A DNA stretch of 64,000 bases from Vulcanimicrobiota bacterium (lineage in GTDB: Bacteria > Vulcanimicrobiota > Vulcanimicrobiia > Vulcanimicrobiales > Vulcanimicrobiaceae): NCBI GenBank assembly GCA_003168375.1, contig PMSI01000003.1, positions 434,001 to 498,000 on the forward strand. The letters run 5' to 3'. Both the position numbers and the translations under genes were made by a program. Shown one piece after another: positions 1 through 8,274 of this stretch (position 1 is the first letter of the stretch; every line of letters begins with the position of its first letter). The notes below the pieces were generated by a model. It worked only from the letters and a program-made list of their open reading frames with translations. It ran no database searches and had not been told where the DNA came from.

Positions 1-1368
1 GAGCGCCGCGAGCGCTGGACGTACGTGAACGGATCGCGCCGTCTCCCGGTGCAGGTGACCGTTCGAGGCGCGGACTTCCGCGCCGCGCTCGCGCTCGGGA
101 CGGCCCAGTATTCCGCGGGACGGTCTGACGGCGTGCGCTGGCGCGCCGACGCCAACGGGATCACGCACGCGACGCTCTCCGACGATCAGGGTGATGCGGT
201 GGACCGGTTGCCGCAAAGCATCTTTCCGTTCCCGACAACCGATTGCGAGCTGGCGGGAGAATCGAACCGTTTCGGCGCGGCCTGGGTGCTGGCCGACCGC
301 GCGCCGCGCGACAAGCCCCACTGGTTTTACGTCGACAAAGCGAACGGCACGATCGAACACGAGATCACGCGCGAGGGGGCGCGCACGGTCGTCACCACGT
401 TCGATCGGTTCGAGCCGGTCGGCGGAGCGCGTCGCCCGCAGCATTGGCGCGTCTCCAACGGCGACGCCGCGAACGACCTCGACGTGACGGTCGATTCTAT
501 CGTGCCGGAAGCGCTCGGCGAGGTCGACGTCGCGATCCCGCAGCTGCGGCGGACGTTCGCCGCGATTCCTCTGGAGAGCGGCGCCGTGCGCCTCCCGGCG
601 TTTTTCATGCGGTCGAGAATCGTCGTCGACGTCGACCTCGACGGGCAGCACGCGCCCTTCATCCTCGACACGGGGACCGCGAGCATCACGCTCGACCGCA
701 GGGTAGCGGAGCGTCGCGGCTGGAGTCCGGTGCTGGAACATGCGACCGTCCCGCAGATGAGGGTCGGCGCACTGACGCTCTCCGATGTATCGACGCTCGC
801 GATCCCGATGGGCCCGCCCGGAATTCTCGGCTACGATTTCTTCGCGGGTCACGTCGTGCACATCGACTACGCGCATGGCACGGTCGAAGTCTTGACGCCG
901 GAGGCCGCCCGATCCGCGTTCGCCGACCCGGGAAACGCCGTCATGGCGGCGTACTTCGATGAAGGCATTCCGCTCGTCCGCGCAGCGTTCGGATCGGCCT
1001 CCGGCGACCGGTTCGTGCTCGATTCAGGATCGCCGAGCCTGTACGTGCTGGAACCGTTCGCGCGCAAGTACGCGGGCGAGATCGCCGCGCATTGGAGCCC
1101 CGCCACGTTCCCCGGCGGCCGCACCCAGCTCGAGTCGCAATATCTGGAAGGATCGATCGTCGTCAACGCGCGGCGGGCCGCGCTGTTCGGGTTCGGCCCC
1201 TGGCTATTCGAAAACGTCGTCGTAGGAGTCCAGGATCAGAACTCGCGGCCTGACGGTCTCGACATGCTGTTCGACGGGATCGTCGGGACCGACGAGATGG
1301 CCGCGTTCGAGTGGTGGTTCGACTACGACGGCGGCCGGATCGCGATGCGGCGGAACAGCGTCCGCTAG
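1..1368 (+). CDS. Retropepsin-like aspartyl protease family protein (5' end outside window)
   Basis: The frame is open from the first base, and the first in-window start candidate (GTG at 25) lies inside a continuing frame, so the gene probably begins upstream. The N-terminal ~180 residues resemble a substrate-binding or lipoprotein-carrier-like region. Then come two retropepsin-like halves: ILDTG (Asp codon at 667) and FVLDSG (Asp codon at 1021), each followed by hydrophobic strands and the GILGYDFF and GIVGTDEM turns. Two DTG/DSG motifs in one chain would allow an active site to form without dimerisation. Family activity is peptide hydrolysis; the substrate is unknown. The next gene begins 24 nt downstream. 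Confidence 0.75.
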   Translation, partial: ERRERWTYVNGSRRLPVQVTVRGADFRAALALGTAQYSAGRSDGVRWRADANGITHATLSDDQGDAVDRLPQSIFPFPTTDCELAGESNRFGAAWVLADRAPRDKPHWFYVDKANGTIEHEITREGARTVVTTFDRFEPVGGARRPQHWRVSNGDAANDLDVTVDSIVPEALGEVDVAIPQLRRTFAAIPLESGAVRLPAFFMRSRIVVDVDLDGQHAPFILDTGTASITLDRRVAERRGWSPVLEHATVPQMRVGALTLSDVSTLAIPMGPPGILGYDFFAGHVVHIDYAHGTVEVLTPEAARSAFADPGNAVMAAYFDEGIPLVRAAFGSASGDRFVLDSGSPSLYVLEPFARKYAGEIAAHWSPATFPGGRTQLESQYLEGSIVVNARRAALFGFGPWLFENVVVGVQDQNSRPDGLDMLFDGIVGTDEMAAFEWWFDYDGGRIAMRRNSVR

Positions 1369-1392
1369 TCTCGAAGGACGGGGCGGCCGTGT

Positions 1393-2397
1393 ATGAACGA
1401 ACGCTCTCTCCTCCCACGCAGATTGCTGATCGCGGTGACGCTGCTGATCGCCGTCGTCACCGTCGGAACGATCGGCTACGCCCTGCTCGAGCGATGGTCG
1501 CTGTTCGACGCACTCTACATGACCATCACGACGATCACCACGGTCGGCGGCGGCGAGCCGCCGGGTGCGGTCCTCGACGTTGCCGGCAAGGTGTGGACGA
1601 TCGTCGTCGTCGCGTTCGGGTTCGGCGCGCTGACGTATACCGTGCTGGCCGGCTTCGGATTCATCATCGAGGGGCATCTCGGCGCGGAGTTCCTGCAGCG
1701 CCGCATGCGGACGCGCGTCGCTAGGATGCGCGACCACTTCATCCTGTGCGGGTTCGGCCGCGTCGGCCGCGAGATCGCGCGTGACTTCACGACCGAGAAG
1801 ATCGCGTTCGTCGTGATCGACATCAACCCGGACTCGCTCGACCGCGCGGCCGTCGAAGGCTTCACCGTGGTCTCCGGCAACGCCGCGGACGTCGCGACGC
1901 TCCAGGCGGCCGGGATCGAACGCGCACGCGGTCTGGTGACCGCCGTCGACCACGACGCCGACAACATCTACGTCACGCTTTCTGCGCGGGTGCTGAAACC
2001 CGATCTGTTCATCGTCGCCCGCGCGAACGCGGAGGATGCGGAACGCAAGCTTCGGCTCGCCGGCGCGAACCGCGTCATCTCACCGTACCGGATCGGCGGA
2101 CGCCGGATGGCAAGTCTTGCGACGCGCCCGACCGCCGTGGAGTTCGTCGACACCGTGCTCTCCGCCGACAACGGCCAGTTGCTGCTCGAGGACATTGCGA
2201 TCAAGCCCGGGTCGGCGTGGATCGGCCGCGCATTGGTCGAGCTGTTTCCGGGCGGCGACGAGGCGTTCGTTTTGGCGCTCAAACGCGAAGGCGCGATGCG
2301 CTTTCGCCCCACCCCGGAGACGTTGCTCGCGGCCGGCGACGAGCTGGTTGCCGCCGGACCGCCCGAAGCGATCCGCGCGCTCGAAGAACGGCTGTGA
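1393..2397 (+). CDS. Potassium channel with TrkA-N/TrkA-C (RCK) domains
   Basis: 334 aa. TM1 is near residues 9-30, a pore helix and filter near 38-56, TM2 near 62-90. A Rossmann RCK domain begins at about 116 (CGFGRVGRE) with an acidic strand end (VVIDINPDS), and a TrkA-C domain occupies roughly 245-334. The layout is that of MthK/Kch-type ligand-gated K+ channels of the inner membrane. The filter reads TTVGGGEPPG, with glycine where TVGYG channels have tyrosine, so selectivity should not be assumed. The stop codon overlaps the GTG start of the next small ORF. Confidence 0.88.
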   Translation: MNERSLLPRRLLIAVTLLIAVVTVGTIGYALLERWSLFDALYMTITTITTVGGGEPPGAVLDVAGKVWTIVVVAFGFGALTYTVLAGFGFIIEGHLGAEFLQRRMRTRVARMRDHFILCGFGRVGREIARDFTTEKIAFVVIDINPDSLDRAAVEGFTVVSGNAADVATLQAAGIERARGLVTAVDHDADNIYVTLSARVLKPDLFIVARANAEDAERKLRLAGANRVISPYRIGGRRMASLATRPTAVEFVDTVLSADNGQLLLEDIAIKPGSAWIGRALVELFPGGDEAFVLALKREGAMRFRPTPETLLAAGDELVAAGPPEAIRALEERL

Positions 2398-2624
2398 TCG
2401 TCAGCATCGCCCGCGAGCTCGGTGCGGGCGGCCTGAGCGTCGGGGAAGCGATCGCCGGCGCGCTTGGTGCGCCGCTGCTCGACTTCGACTCCGACGTCTA
2501 TGACAGCCGCCAGTACGACCTGGTACTGAACACCGAATCACTCGGCGTCGATCTGGCGATTTCGGTCGCGAACAGCGTGGCGGCGGCGTTCGCCGCCTGC
2601 GAAGCAGGGACGCGAATCGCTTAG
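2394..2624 (+). CDS. Truncated cytidylate kinase-like protein
   Basis: 76 aa starting at a GTG that overlaps the channel gene's TGA. The first ~28 residues (SIARELGAGGLSVGE..) look like the P-loop end of the cytidylate-kinase-like family. They are followed almost at once by DSRQYDLVLNTESLG, which in that family lies near the C-terminus. The central ~120 residues, including the LID and phosphate-binding arginines, are missing, so kinase activity is unlikely. It may be an internally deleted remnant or a degenerate regulatory module. The family assignment is from memory of the motifs. Confidence 0.6.
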   Translation: MIVSIARELGAGGLSVGEAIAGALGAPLLDFDSDVYDSRQYDLVLNTESLGVDLAISVANSVAAAFAACEAGTRIA

Positions 2625-2634
2625 CGGCGAGATC

Positions 2635-3600
2635 ATGGGCCGGAAGGACGAGACGATGGACGGTACGGTGGAACGCGAGCTGAAGCTCTCGGCACCCGAC
2701 GCCCTGGACGAACTCGACGCGCCGCAGCTCGACGAGAACTCGGGAATCGACGTTGTCGTCCGCGCCGCGTTTGCAGCGTCGGTCGAGGTGCTGGTCCGCG
2801 AAGATGCGATGCTGCGCCTCCATGCTGAAGAGGAAGCGGTGCACCGCGCGCGCGTCTCCGTCCGCCGGCTGCGGAGCGATCTGCGCACGTTCTTACCGCT
2901 GCTCGATGAGGCGTGGGCGTGCGGGCTGCGCGAGCGGAGCCGCTGGCTCCAGGACGGATTCTCCGCGGCCCGCGACGCCGACGTGCTTCTGGCGCGATTG
3001 CGCCGGCAATCCGCGGCGCTGCCGGAGCCCGACCGCGTGCCTGCGGAGGAGGCGTTGGCGCCGCTGCGGGCGGCGCGGGAGGAGGCGTATCAGCGTCTTG
3101 CGGCGATGCTTCGGGAACCGCGCTATGCCGCGCTGCTGCAGGATCTGGTCGACGCCGCGAAACGTCCGCGGTTCAACGCAAGAGCAAGCGATGCCGCGCG
3201 CGACCTCATCCCGGAGATCGTCGCGGATGCATGGTCGACGCTCCGCAAACGGGTACGCGCGCGCTCGCAGCCGCCGGCAGATCGCGAACTCCACGGGATC
3301 CGGATCGCCGCAAAGCGTGTGCGCTACGCCGTTGAAGCGGTCGCGCCGGTCGCCGGCCGCCGCGCACGGCAACTCGCGCGCGCGGTGGAGCGGTTGCAGA
3401 CGATCCTCGGCGACCAGCACGATGCAGTTGCGGCTTGCGAACGGCTCCGTGTGCTGAGCGAAGACGACCGCGGCAGCGCGTTCGTCGCAGGTGCGCTCGC
3501 GGCACTCGAGCATCGCGCCGCGTGCGACGGGCGCGAGACGTGGCTCCGGGCGTGGCGCGAGGCGCGGCGGGAGCATCGTCGGTTCCGGCGCTCGATGTGA
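2635..3600 (+). CDS. CHAD domain protein with an N-terminal CYTH stub
   Basis: 321 aa, or 314 if ATG 2656 is the start. The bulk (about residues 60-315) is a helical CHAD domain with conserved basic and histidine positions (AVHRARVSVRRLRSDLRTF, HGIRIAAKRVRYAVE, LGDQHDA). CHAD domains bind polyphosphate through such residues. The N-terminus has VERELKL, which fits the ExExK hallmark of CYTH/triphosphate-tunnel enzymes, but only ~20 residues separate it from the CHAD region, so the catalytic tunnel is absent. CYTH-CHAD fusions are usually about 500 aa. Confidence 0.8.
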   Translation: MGRKDETMDGTVERELKLSAPDALDELDAPQLDENSGIDVVVRAAFAASVEVLVREDAMLRLHAEEEAVHRARVSVRRLRSDLRTFLPLLDEAWACGLRERSRWLQDGFSAARDADVLLARLRRQSAALPEPDRVPAEEALAPLRAAREEAYQRLAAMLREPRYAALLQDLVDAAKRPRFNARASDAARDLIPEIVADAWSTLRKRVRARSQPPADRELHGIRIAAKRVRYAVEAVAPVAGRRARQLARAVERLQTILGDQHDAVAACERLRVLSEDDRGSAFVAGALAALEHRAACDGRETWLRAWREARREHRRFRRSM

Positions 3601-3650
3601 CGACGCGATCTATCCGGCGCTCACGGCGCCGGTGCGAATGGTGTCGCCAT

Positions 3651-4220
3651 TCAAGGAGAGATGAGACGCGTCGCAGCCGAAGGCGAAGGAGATGGAGCGG
3701 GAGACGGAGCGGCCAGCCGTAGGTACGAGATGCGAATCGAGGGAAATGCGCACGCGGTGAAGGTCGTCGTTGCGCTCACCGGCGTGAGCTGCGGTGCGAG
3801 GTACACCTCGATGCGCGCACTGGTCACGCATTGTGCCGTCCCGAGTCGTCCGTACGTGACGGTGAACGACGCTTCGTCGCCCGCCGCGAGGGTCAGCAGC
3901 ATCGGCATCGCGCTGTTCGGTCCGAAGCGCAGCGAAATCGGCTTGCCCTGCGCGTCGAACAAGCGGATGCCGATGCTGCCCGAGATGCGGCACCCGGCGG
4001 CGCCGCGGTTGCGGAGCGCGTAGACCGCTTCGGGCAGTGCCCCGCCGGTCGCGCTGACCTCGCGCAAGGTTAGGTCCGAGGACGCGCACGGCTGGGTCGC
4101 CGCCGCCGGCGCTGCGGCGGCGGTCGGCGTGGGGTCGGCCGCTGCGGGTGCGCCAAGGCCGGCCAGGACGCCGGCAGCCGCCGCGATGACAGCGAGCACT
4201 CGCAAGTCCGGTAGTCTCAC
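3651..4220 (-). CDS. DUF4232-type secreted protein
   Basis: 189 aa from a GTG start. A signal peptide (VLAVIAAAAGVLAGLGAPAAA) is followed by an Ala/Pro/Thr-rich linker and a beta-sandwich-like domain: CASSDLTLREVSATGGA, the ALRNRGAAGCRISG segment, and a later pair of cysteines (QCVTSARIEVYLAP, TACAFPSI). Cys spacing and the xLRNxGxxxC core are typical of DUF4232, whose function is not established. The C-terminus is a Pro/Ser tail. Transcribed divergently from korA, so the 4221-4317 gap should contain both promoters. Confidence 0.75.
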   Translation of the reverse strand: MRLPDLRVLAVIAAAAGVLAGLGAPAAADPTPTAAAAPAAATQPCASSDLTLREVSATGGALPEAVYALRNRGAAGCRISGSIGIRLFDAQGKPISLRFGPNSAMPMLLTLAAGDEASFTVTYGRLGTAQCVTSARIEVYLAPQLTPVSATTTFTACAFPSIRISYLRLAAPSPAPSPSPSAATRLISP

Positions 4221-4317
4221 GGCGATGGAACGCGAGACAGGGCAGTACCGTCACCGCTCGGAACTACTACAACCAACGAGCGCCGAGGTTCGGCGCCTGG
4301 ACCGCGAGGTGTCCCGA

Positions 4318-6090
4318 GTGATCGTCAATTGCGTCGAAGTGATGTTCGGCGGACAGGCCGGAGACGGGAGCTTGACGACCGGCGATTTGATCGCCGGCGT
4401 ATTCAAGCGCATGGGACTGGAAGTCTACACCTACAAAGACTTCCCGTCCCGAATCCGCGGCGGCCACACCAACTACGTCATTCGCGCCGGCGAGCATCAC
4501 GATTACGGGATGGCGGATGCGGTCGACGGGCTTGTCGCGTTCGACCTGGAAGCCGTCGAGGCGCACATCGACGAGATGCGGCCCGGCGGTTTCGTCATTT
4601 TCGACAACACCTCCGAGACGATCCCCGACGAGGTGCGTCGCGCCGACGTCACCTGGTATGAGGTTCCCCTCGGGAAGATGGCCAAGGTGGATCTCGGGCT
4701 CGAGCTCGTGCGCAACACGATCTCGCTCGGCGTGCTCGGCGCGCTGATCGGGATGGATCCCGAGATCATCCGGCACGACGTGCGCGGCGTCTACCAGCGC
4801 AAGGGCGAGAAGGTCGTCGACCTCAACATGCGCGCGATCGAAGCCGGCGAGAACTACGTGCTCGAGCACTTCGGCGACCGCCCGAGCGGATACGGCCTCG
4901 TCGCAGGTGCCGACGGCGACCGGCTCATCATGATGGGCAACGACGCGATCTCGTACGGTGCGCTCGTCGCCGGCTGCCGCTTCATGGCCGGCTACCCGAT
5001 CACGCCCGCGACCGACGTCCTCGAGTGGATGTCGAAGCAGCTGCCGAAGTTCGGCGGCGTCGTCGTGCAGGCCGAGGACGAGCTGGCCGCGATCACGATG
5101 ACGCTCGGCGCGGCGTTCGCCGGCGTGCGCGCGATGACCGCGACGTCGGGACCCGGACAGGCGCTGATGACCGAGGCGATCGGCCTCGCCGGGGTCCTCG
5201 AGATCCCGGTCGTCGTGGTGGAGTGCGCGCGAACCGGACCTTCGACCGGGATGCCGACCAAGACCGAGCAGAGCAATCTGAACCACCTGATCTATTCCGG
5301 TCACGGCGAGATCCCCCGCGTCATCCTCGCTCCCGGTACCGTCCGCGAATCGTTCGAGCTGACCGTGGCCGCGTTCAACTTGGCGGAGCGGTATCAGCTG
5401 CCGGTCTTCGTCCTGACCGAGCAGGCGCTGTGCCAGAGCAAGGCGACGCTCGCGCCGCTCGACATCGACAAGGTGAAGATCGATCGCGGTAAGCTGATCG
5501 ACGACGGCGAGGTCGTCTTCGGCGAGTACAAGCGTTTCGCGTTCACCGCCGACGGCGTCTCGCCGCGCGTGATCCCGGGCGTCCCGGGCGGGATGCACCT
5601 AGCACCGGGCTCCGAGCACAACGACGCCGGCGTCATCACCGAAAATCCGCGCAACCGCGCCCGCATGATGGAAAAGCGGATGGGCAAGCTCGAGTCGATG
5701 CGCCCCGAGCTGCCGCGAGCGGTGCTGCACGGAATCGCCGACGCCGACATCGGGATCATCGGCTACGGCGCGAACCGCGGGCCGATCGCCGAGGCGGTAC
5801 AGCGCCTCGCGGCGGGCGGCGTGCTGACGCGTTTCCTGCAGCTGCGCACGCTCTGGCCGTTCCCGGACGACGATATCAAAGAGTTCGTACGCGGCGCGCA
5901 GCACGTCTTCGTGGTCGAGAACAACTACACGGGCCAGCTGATGCAGCTGATTCGCGCGGTCGTCGGACCGCTCGACGCGCTGCACGGCCTGCGGAAATAC
6001 GACGGGCGGCCGTTCCGGCCGATCGAGATCATCGAACCGATCCGGCAGATGGCCGAGGTCGCTCAGGATGACACGGCGGAGGTGATCTGA
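4318..6090 (+). CDS. korA: 2-oxoacid:ferredoxin oxidoreductase, fused gamma-alpha subunit (2-oxoglutarate type)
   Basis: 590 aa from GTG 4318, chosen because GAGGTG lies 8 nt upstream and the conserved FGGQAGDGS gamma-domain motif follows directly; ATG 4225 is in frame but lacks a ribosome site. The gamma domain occupies residues 1-~190. The pyrimidine-binding alpha domain follows with GYPITPATD near 226 and the SGPGQALMTEAIGLAG stretch. With KorB it oxidatively decarboxylates a 2-oxoacid, probably 2-oxoglutarate, to acyl-CoA and passes electrons to ferredoxin. One base separates it from korB. Substrate is inferred from resemblance to two-subunit actinobacterial KorAB. Confidence 0.9.
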   Translation: MIVNCVEVMFGGQAGDGSLTTGDLIAGVFKRMGLEVYTYKDFPSRIRGGHTNYVIRAGEHHDYGMADAVDGLVAFDLEAVEAHIDEMRPGGFVIFDNTSETIPDEVRRADVTWYEVPLGKMAKVDLGLELVRNTISLGVLGALIGMDPEIIRHDVRGVYQRKGEKVVDLNMRAIEAGENYVLEHFGDRPSGYGLVAGADGDRLIMMGNDAISYGALVAGCRFMAGYPITPATDVLEWMSKQLPKFGGVVVQAEDELAAITMTLGAAFAGVRAMTATSGPGQALMTEAIGLAGVLEIPVVVVECARTGPSTGMPTKTEQSNLNHLIYSGHGEIPRVILAPGTVRESFELTVAAFNLAERYQLPVFVLTEQALCQSKATLAPLDIDKVKIDRGKLIDDGEVVFGEYKRFAFTADGVSPRVIPGVPGGMHLAPGSEHNDAGVITENPRNRARMMEKRMGKLESMRPELPRAVLHGIADADIGIIGYGANRGPIAEAVQRLAAGGVLTRFLQLRTLWPFPDDDIKEFVRGAQHVFVVENNYTGQLMQLIRAVVGPLDALHGLRKYDGRPFRPIEIIEPIRQMAEVAQDDTAEVI

Positions 6091-6091
6091 C

Positions 6092-6961
6092 ATGTCGGTG
6101 ACGATGAGCCCGAAAGACTTCGCCACCGCGACGCCGTCGTGGTGGTGCCCCGGCTGCGGCGACTTCGGCGTCCTCTCCGCGCTCAAACAGGCGCTGGCGG
6201 AGCTCGGCAAGCAGCCGAAGGACGTCGCGTTCATCTCGGGGATCGGCTGCTCGGGGAAGATCTCCGGCTACATCCACAGCTACGCGTTCCACGGCGTGCA
6301 CGGGCGCGCGCTCCCGGTCGCGACGGCGGTGAAGCTCGCCAACCGGGATCTCACCGTGATCGCCGCCGGCGGGGACGGCGACGGGTACGCGATCGGCGCC
6401 GGTCACTTCGTGCACGCGGTGCGCCGCAATCCCGACGTCACCTATATCGTGATGGACAACCAGACCTACGGCCTGACGAAGGGCCAGTCGTCGCCGACCA
6501 GCGCGACAGGCTACGTCGCCTCGGTGAGCCCGGACGGGAACCCCGATACGCCGTTGAACGGCCTCGCGCTCGCGCTTGCGGCAGGAGCGACGTTCCTCGC
6601 GCGCGGGTTCTCGGCGCAGCCGAAGCAGATGGTCGCGATGATCAAGGCGGCGATCGAACACCGCGGCTTCTCGATCGTCGAGGTCATGTCGCCGTGCGTC
6701 ACCTACAACAAGATCAACACGTACGCGTGGTTCAAGGAGAACACCGAGGACCTCACCGTTCACGACGGATACGCACCGAACGACAAGCTGGCGGCGTTCG
6801 ACGCCCTCACGCGCGAAGGCGATATCCCGCTCGGGATCATCTACAAAGAAGAGCGGCCCACGTTCGAAGACCGGACCGGTCTACCTGAAGCCCCGATCGC
6901 GCGGCTGGACCTGCATCCCCCGCGCGAGGAGTTCGCGTCGATTCAGGCGGCGTACCGCTGA
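6092..6961 (+). CDS. korB: 2-oxoacid:ferredoxin oxidoreductase beta subunit
   Basis: 289 aa. It binds thiamine diphosphate and one [4Fe-4S] cluster: WWCPGCGD supplies Cys19 and Cys22, GIGCSGK supplies Cys53, and SPCVTYNK supplies Cys202. The ThDP/Mg motif is GGDGDGYAIGAGHF with NQTYGLTKGQ downstream. Length and Cys pattern match KorB/PorB beta subunits. It follows korA after one base and must form the heterodimer with it. No ferredoxin gene is adjacent. Confidence 0.92.
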   Translation: MSVTMSPKDFATATPSWWCPGCGDFGVLSALKQALAELGKQPKDVAFISGIGCSGKISGYIHSYAFHGVHGRALPVATAVKLANRDLTVIAAGGDGDGYAIGAGHFVHAVRRNPDVTYIVMDNQTYGLTKGQSSPTSATGYVASVSPDGNPDTPLNGLALALAAGATFLARGFSAQPKQMVAMIKAAIEHRGFSIVEVMSPCVTYNKINTYAWFKENTEDLTVHDGYAPNDKLAAFDALTREGDIPLGIIYKEERPTFEDRTGLPEAPIARLDLHPPREEFASIQAAYR

Positions 6962-6974
6962 CCGGCGCGCCGCT

Positions 6975-7202
6975 TTAGCAGGACGGTTCGATCGCGCCGC
7001 TGACGAGCGCGGCGTGTTCGGTCAGCAATGCGTCGCGGCGGCGGCGCCACGACATGGCGCAATGTTCCGCGATCGCATCATCGCTCGCGCGGCGATCCGC
7101 GTCGGCGATCATCGCATCGATGGCATCGACGAGGCGGACGATCGAGGTCGCCTCGAGGAGTGCGCGGGCTTCCAGTGTCCGCACGAAAGTCATGGTCTCC
7201 AT
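6975..7202 (-). CDS. Small hypothetical protein
   Basis: 75 aa from ATG 7202, preferred over an upstream in-frame start at 7259 because GAGAAGGGG lies just before it. The product is charged and predicted helical (VRTLEARALLEATSIVRLVDAIDAMIADADRR, broken here into helix-like runs) and ends ALVSGAIEPSC. No recognised domain. It lies downstream of the metallo-hydrolase gene on the same strand, separated by 148 bp containing 27-bp tandem repeats. Confidence 0.4.
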   Translation of the reverse strand: METMTFVRTLEARALLEATSIVRLVDAIDAMIADADRRASDDAIAEHCAMSWRRRRDALLTEHAALVSGAIEPSC

Positions 7203-7289
7203 ACCGCTACCCCTTCTCAACTGGCATCCTGCCGAGGTATTCATCTTTTTCATCGGCACGCCGAGGAAAGGGATGAAGGGGCATCCGGG

Positions 7290-7360
7290 CCCCGGCTATT
7301 GGGACCTTCGCCCCATCCCCGGATCATCGGGCGCGCGTCCCATACCGGAATTATCGGGCG
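7290..7360. repeat. Imperfect 27-bp tandem repeat, about 2.6 units
   Basis: Units begin at about 7290, 7317 and 7344. Each opens with CCGG, a 3-nt variable stretch, then ATTGGG/ATCGGG (ccccggctattgggac, ccccggatcatcgggcg, taccggaattatcgggcg) and the first two end CCCCAT/TCCCAT. The array sits between the stop of the metallo-hydrolase and the start of a small gene on the same strand and runs into the stop region. Possible operator array or processing signal; function unknown. Confidence 0.55.
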
Positions 7361-8274
7361 GCCGTTGCTACGCGAAGCGTCGTCGGCTCGCCCGGACGCA
7401 ACAATGTGACGGTCGTCCGCGGAGCGATGCGCGAGACCGCCGCACGGAACAGGTCTCCGCATTGGGGTCCGACGACCAGCGGGTTGTGCGCGTAGTGGAC
7501 CGGCACAGCGTGACCCGCGCCGAGCAGCTGCACGGCGGAGGCTGCGTCGTCGGGTCCCATCGTGAACGCGCCGTTTCCGGTGCAGATGACGGCCAGGTCC
7601 GGCGCGTAGCGCGAGCCGATCAGCCCCATGTCGCCGTACAAGTCGGTGTCGCCAGATGCGTAGACACGCACCCCGCCGATGTCGATGATGAAACCCGCCG
7701 CGGGGAAGCCGGAGGCGGTCGAATGCACCGCCGGGACGAGCCGGAACCGGAGGTCCTTGTACGTGGCGCTGCCGCCCATGTTGATCCCGGCGCCGTTGTT
7801 CAGCACCAGCACCGTGTTGTCGAGGTTGGCGGCTTTGAAGCGGGGGAGCAGCCCGACGCGCATGAGGTCGCTCTGTCCGACGGTCTTCACGTCGACGCCG
7901 GCGTCGACCAGCGCGCGCAGCAGATCGAAATAGTCGCCCATGTGGTCGCCGTGATCGTGCGTCAGCGCGACGACGAAGGCGCTCGGTCCCCGGCTCTTGA
8001 CGTGCGCCGCGTACGCCGCCGCGCTCGCGAATTCGGCCGGCTTGTCGATGTTGAACGCCTTGAACCCGGTGTTGCTCCAGATCCACGCATCGACCAGCAC
8101 GATGTTCTTGTCGTCCGGCGTCGCCAGCTCGTACACCCCGCCGCCGTACCACCGGATCTTGAGCTGCGCCGTCCCGCCGCCCGTCGCGGCGAACGTGCTG
8201 GGAGCCGCGGCGCCGGCGGCGCCGGCCGCGGCGCTGACCTGGAAGAACTCGCCGCGCGAGAGCGGATCGCTCAT
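7351..8274 (-). CDS. Metallo-beta-lactamase-fold hydrolase (UlaG/UPF0173-like)
   Basis: 307 aa. ATG 8274 is preceded by GAGGAG and overlaps the stop of the MFS gene (ATGA), so the two are translationally coupled. The metal site THDHGDH lies near residues 105-111, followed by VPAVHSTASG, YASGDTDLYGDM and the late HYAHNP histidine. A hydrophobic Ala-rich N-terminus (FFQVSAAAGAAGAAAP) suggests export, though no clean twin-arginine pair is present. Family members hydrolyse lactones or phosphoesters. The substrate may be what the upstream transporter moves; this is inference. Confidence 0.8.
   Translation of the reverse strand: MSDPLSRGEFFQVSAAAGAAGAAAPSTFAATGGGTAQLKIRWYGGGVYELATPDDKNIVLVDAWIWSNTGFKAFNIDKPAEFASAAAYAAHVKSRGPSAFVVALTHDHGDHMGDYFDLLRALVDAGVDVKTVGQSDLMRVGLLPRFKAANLDNTVLVLNNGAGINMGGSATYKDLRFRLVPAVHSTASGFPAAGFIIDIGGVRVYASGDTDLYGDMGLIGSRYAPDLAVICTGNGAFTMGPDDAASAVQLLGAGHAVPVHYAHNPLVVGPQCGDLFRAAVSRIAPRTTVTLLRPGEPTTLRVATAAR

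Noticed and set aside
4225-4317. Longer KorA starting at ATG 4225
   Set aside because: The extra 31 residues have no similarity to KorA and no ribosome site, whereas GTG 4318 has one and fits the family start.
7290-7360. Possible CRISPR array
   Set aside because: Only about 2.6 imperfect units, no constant repeat separated by unique spacers and no cas genes.
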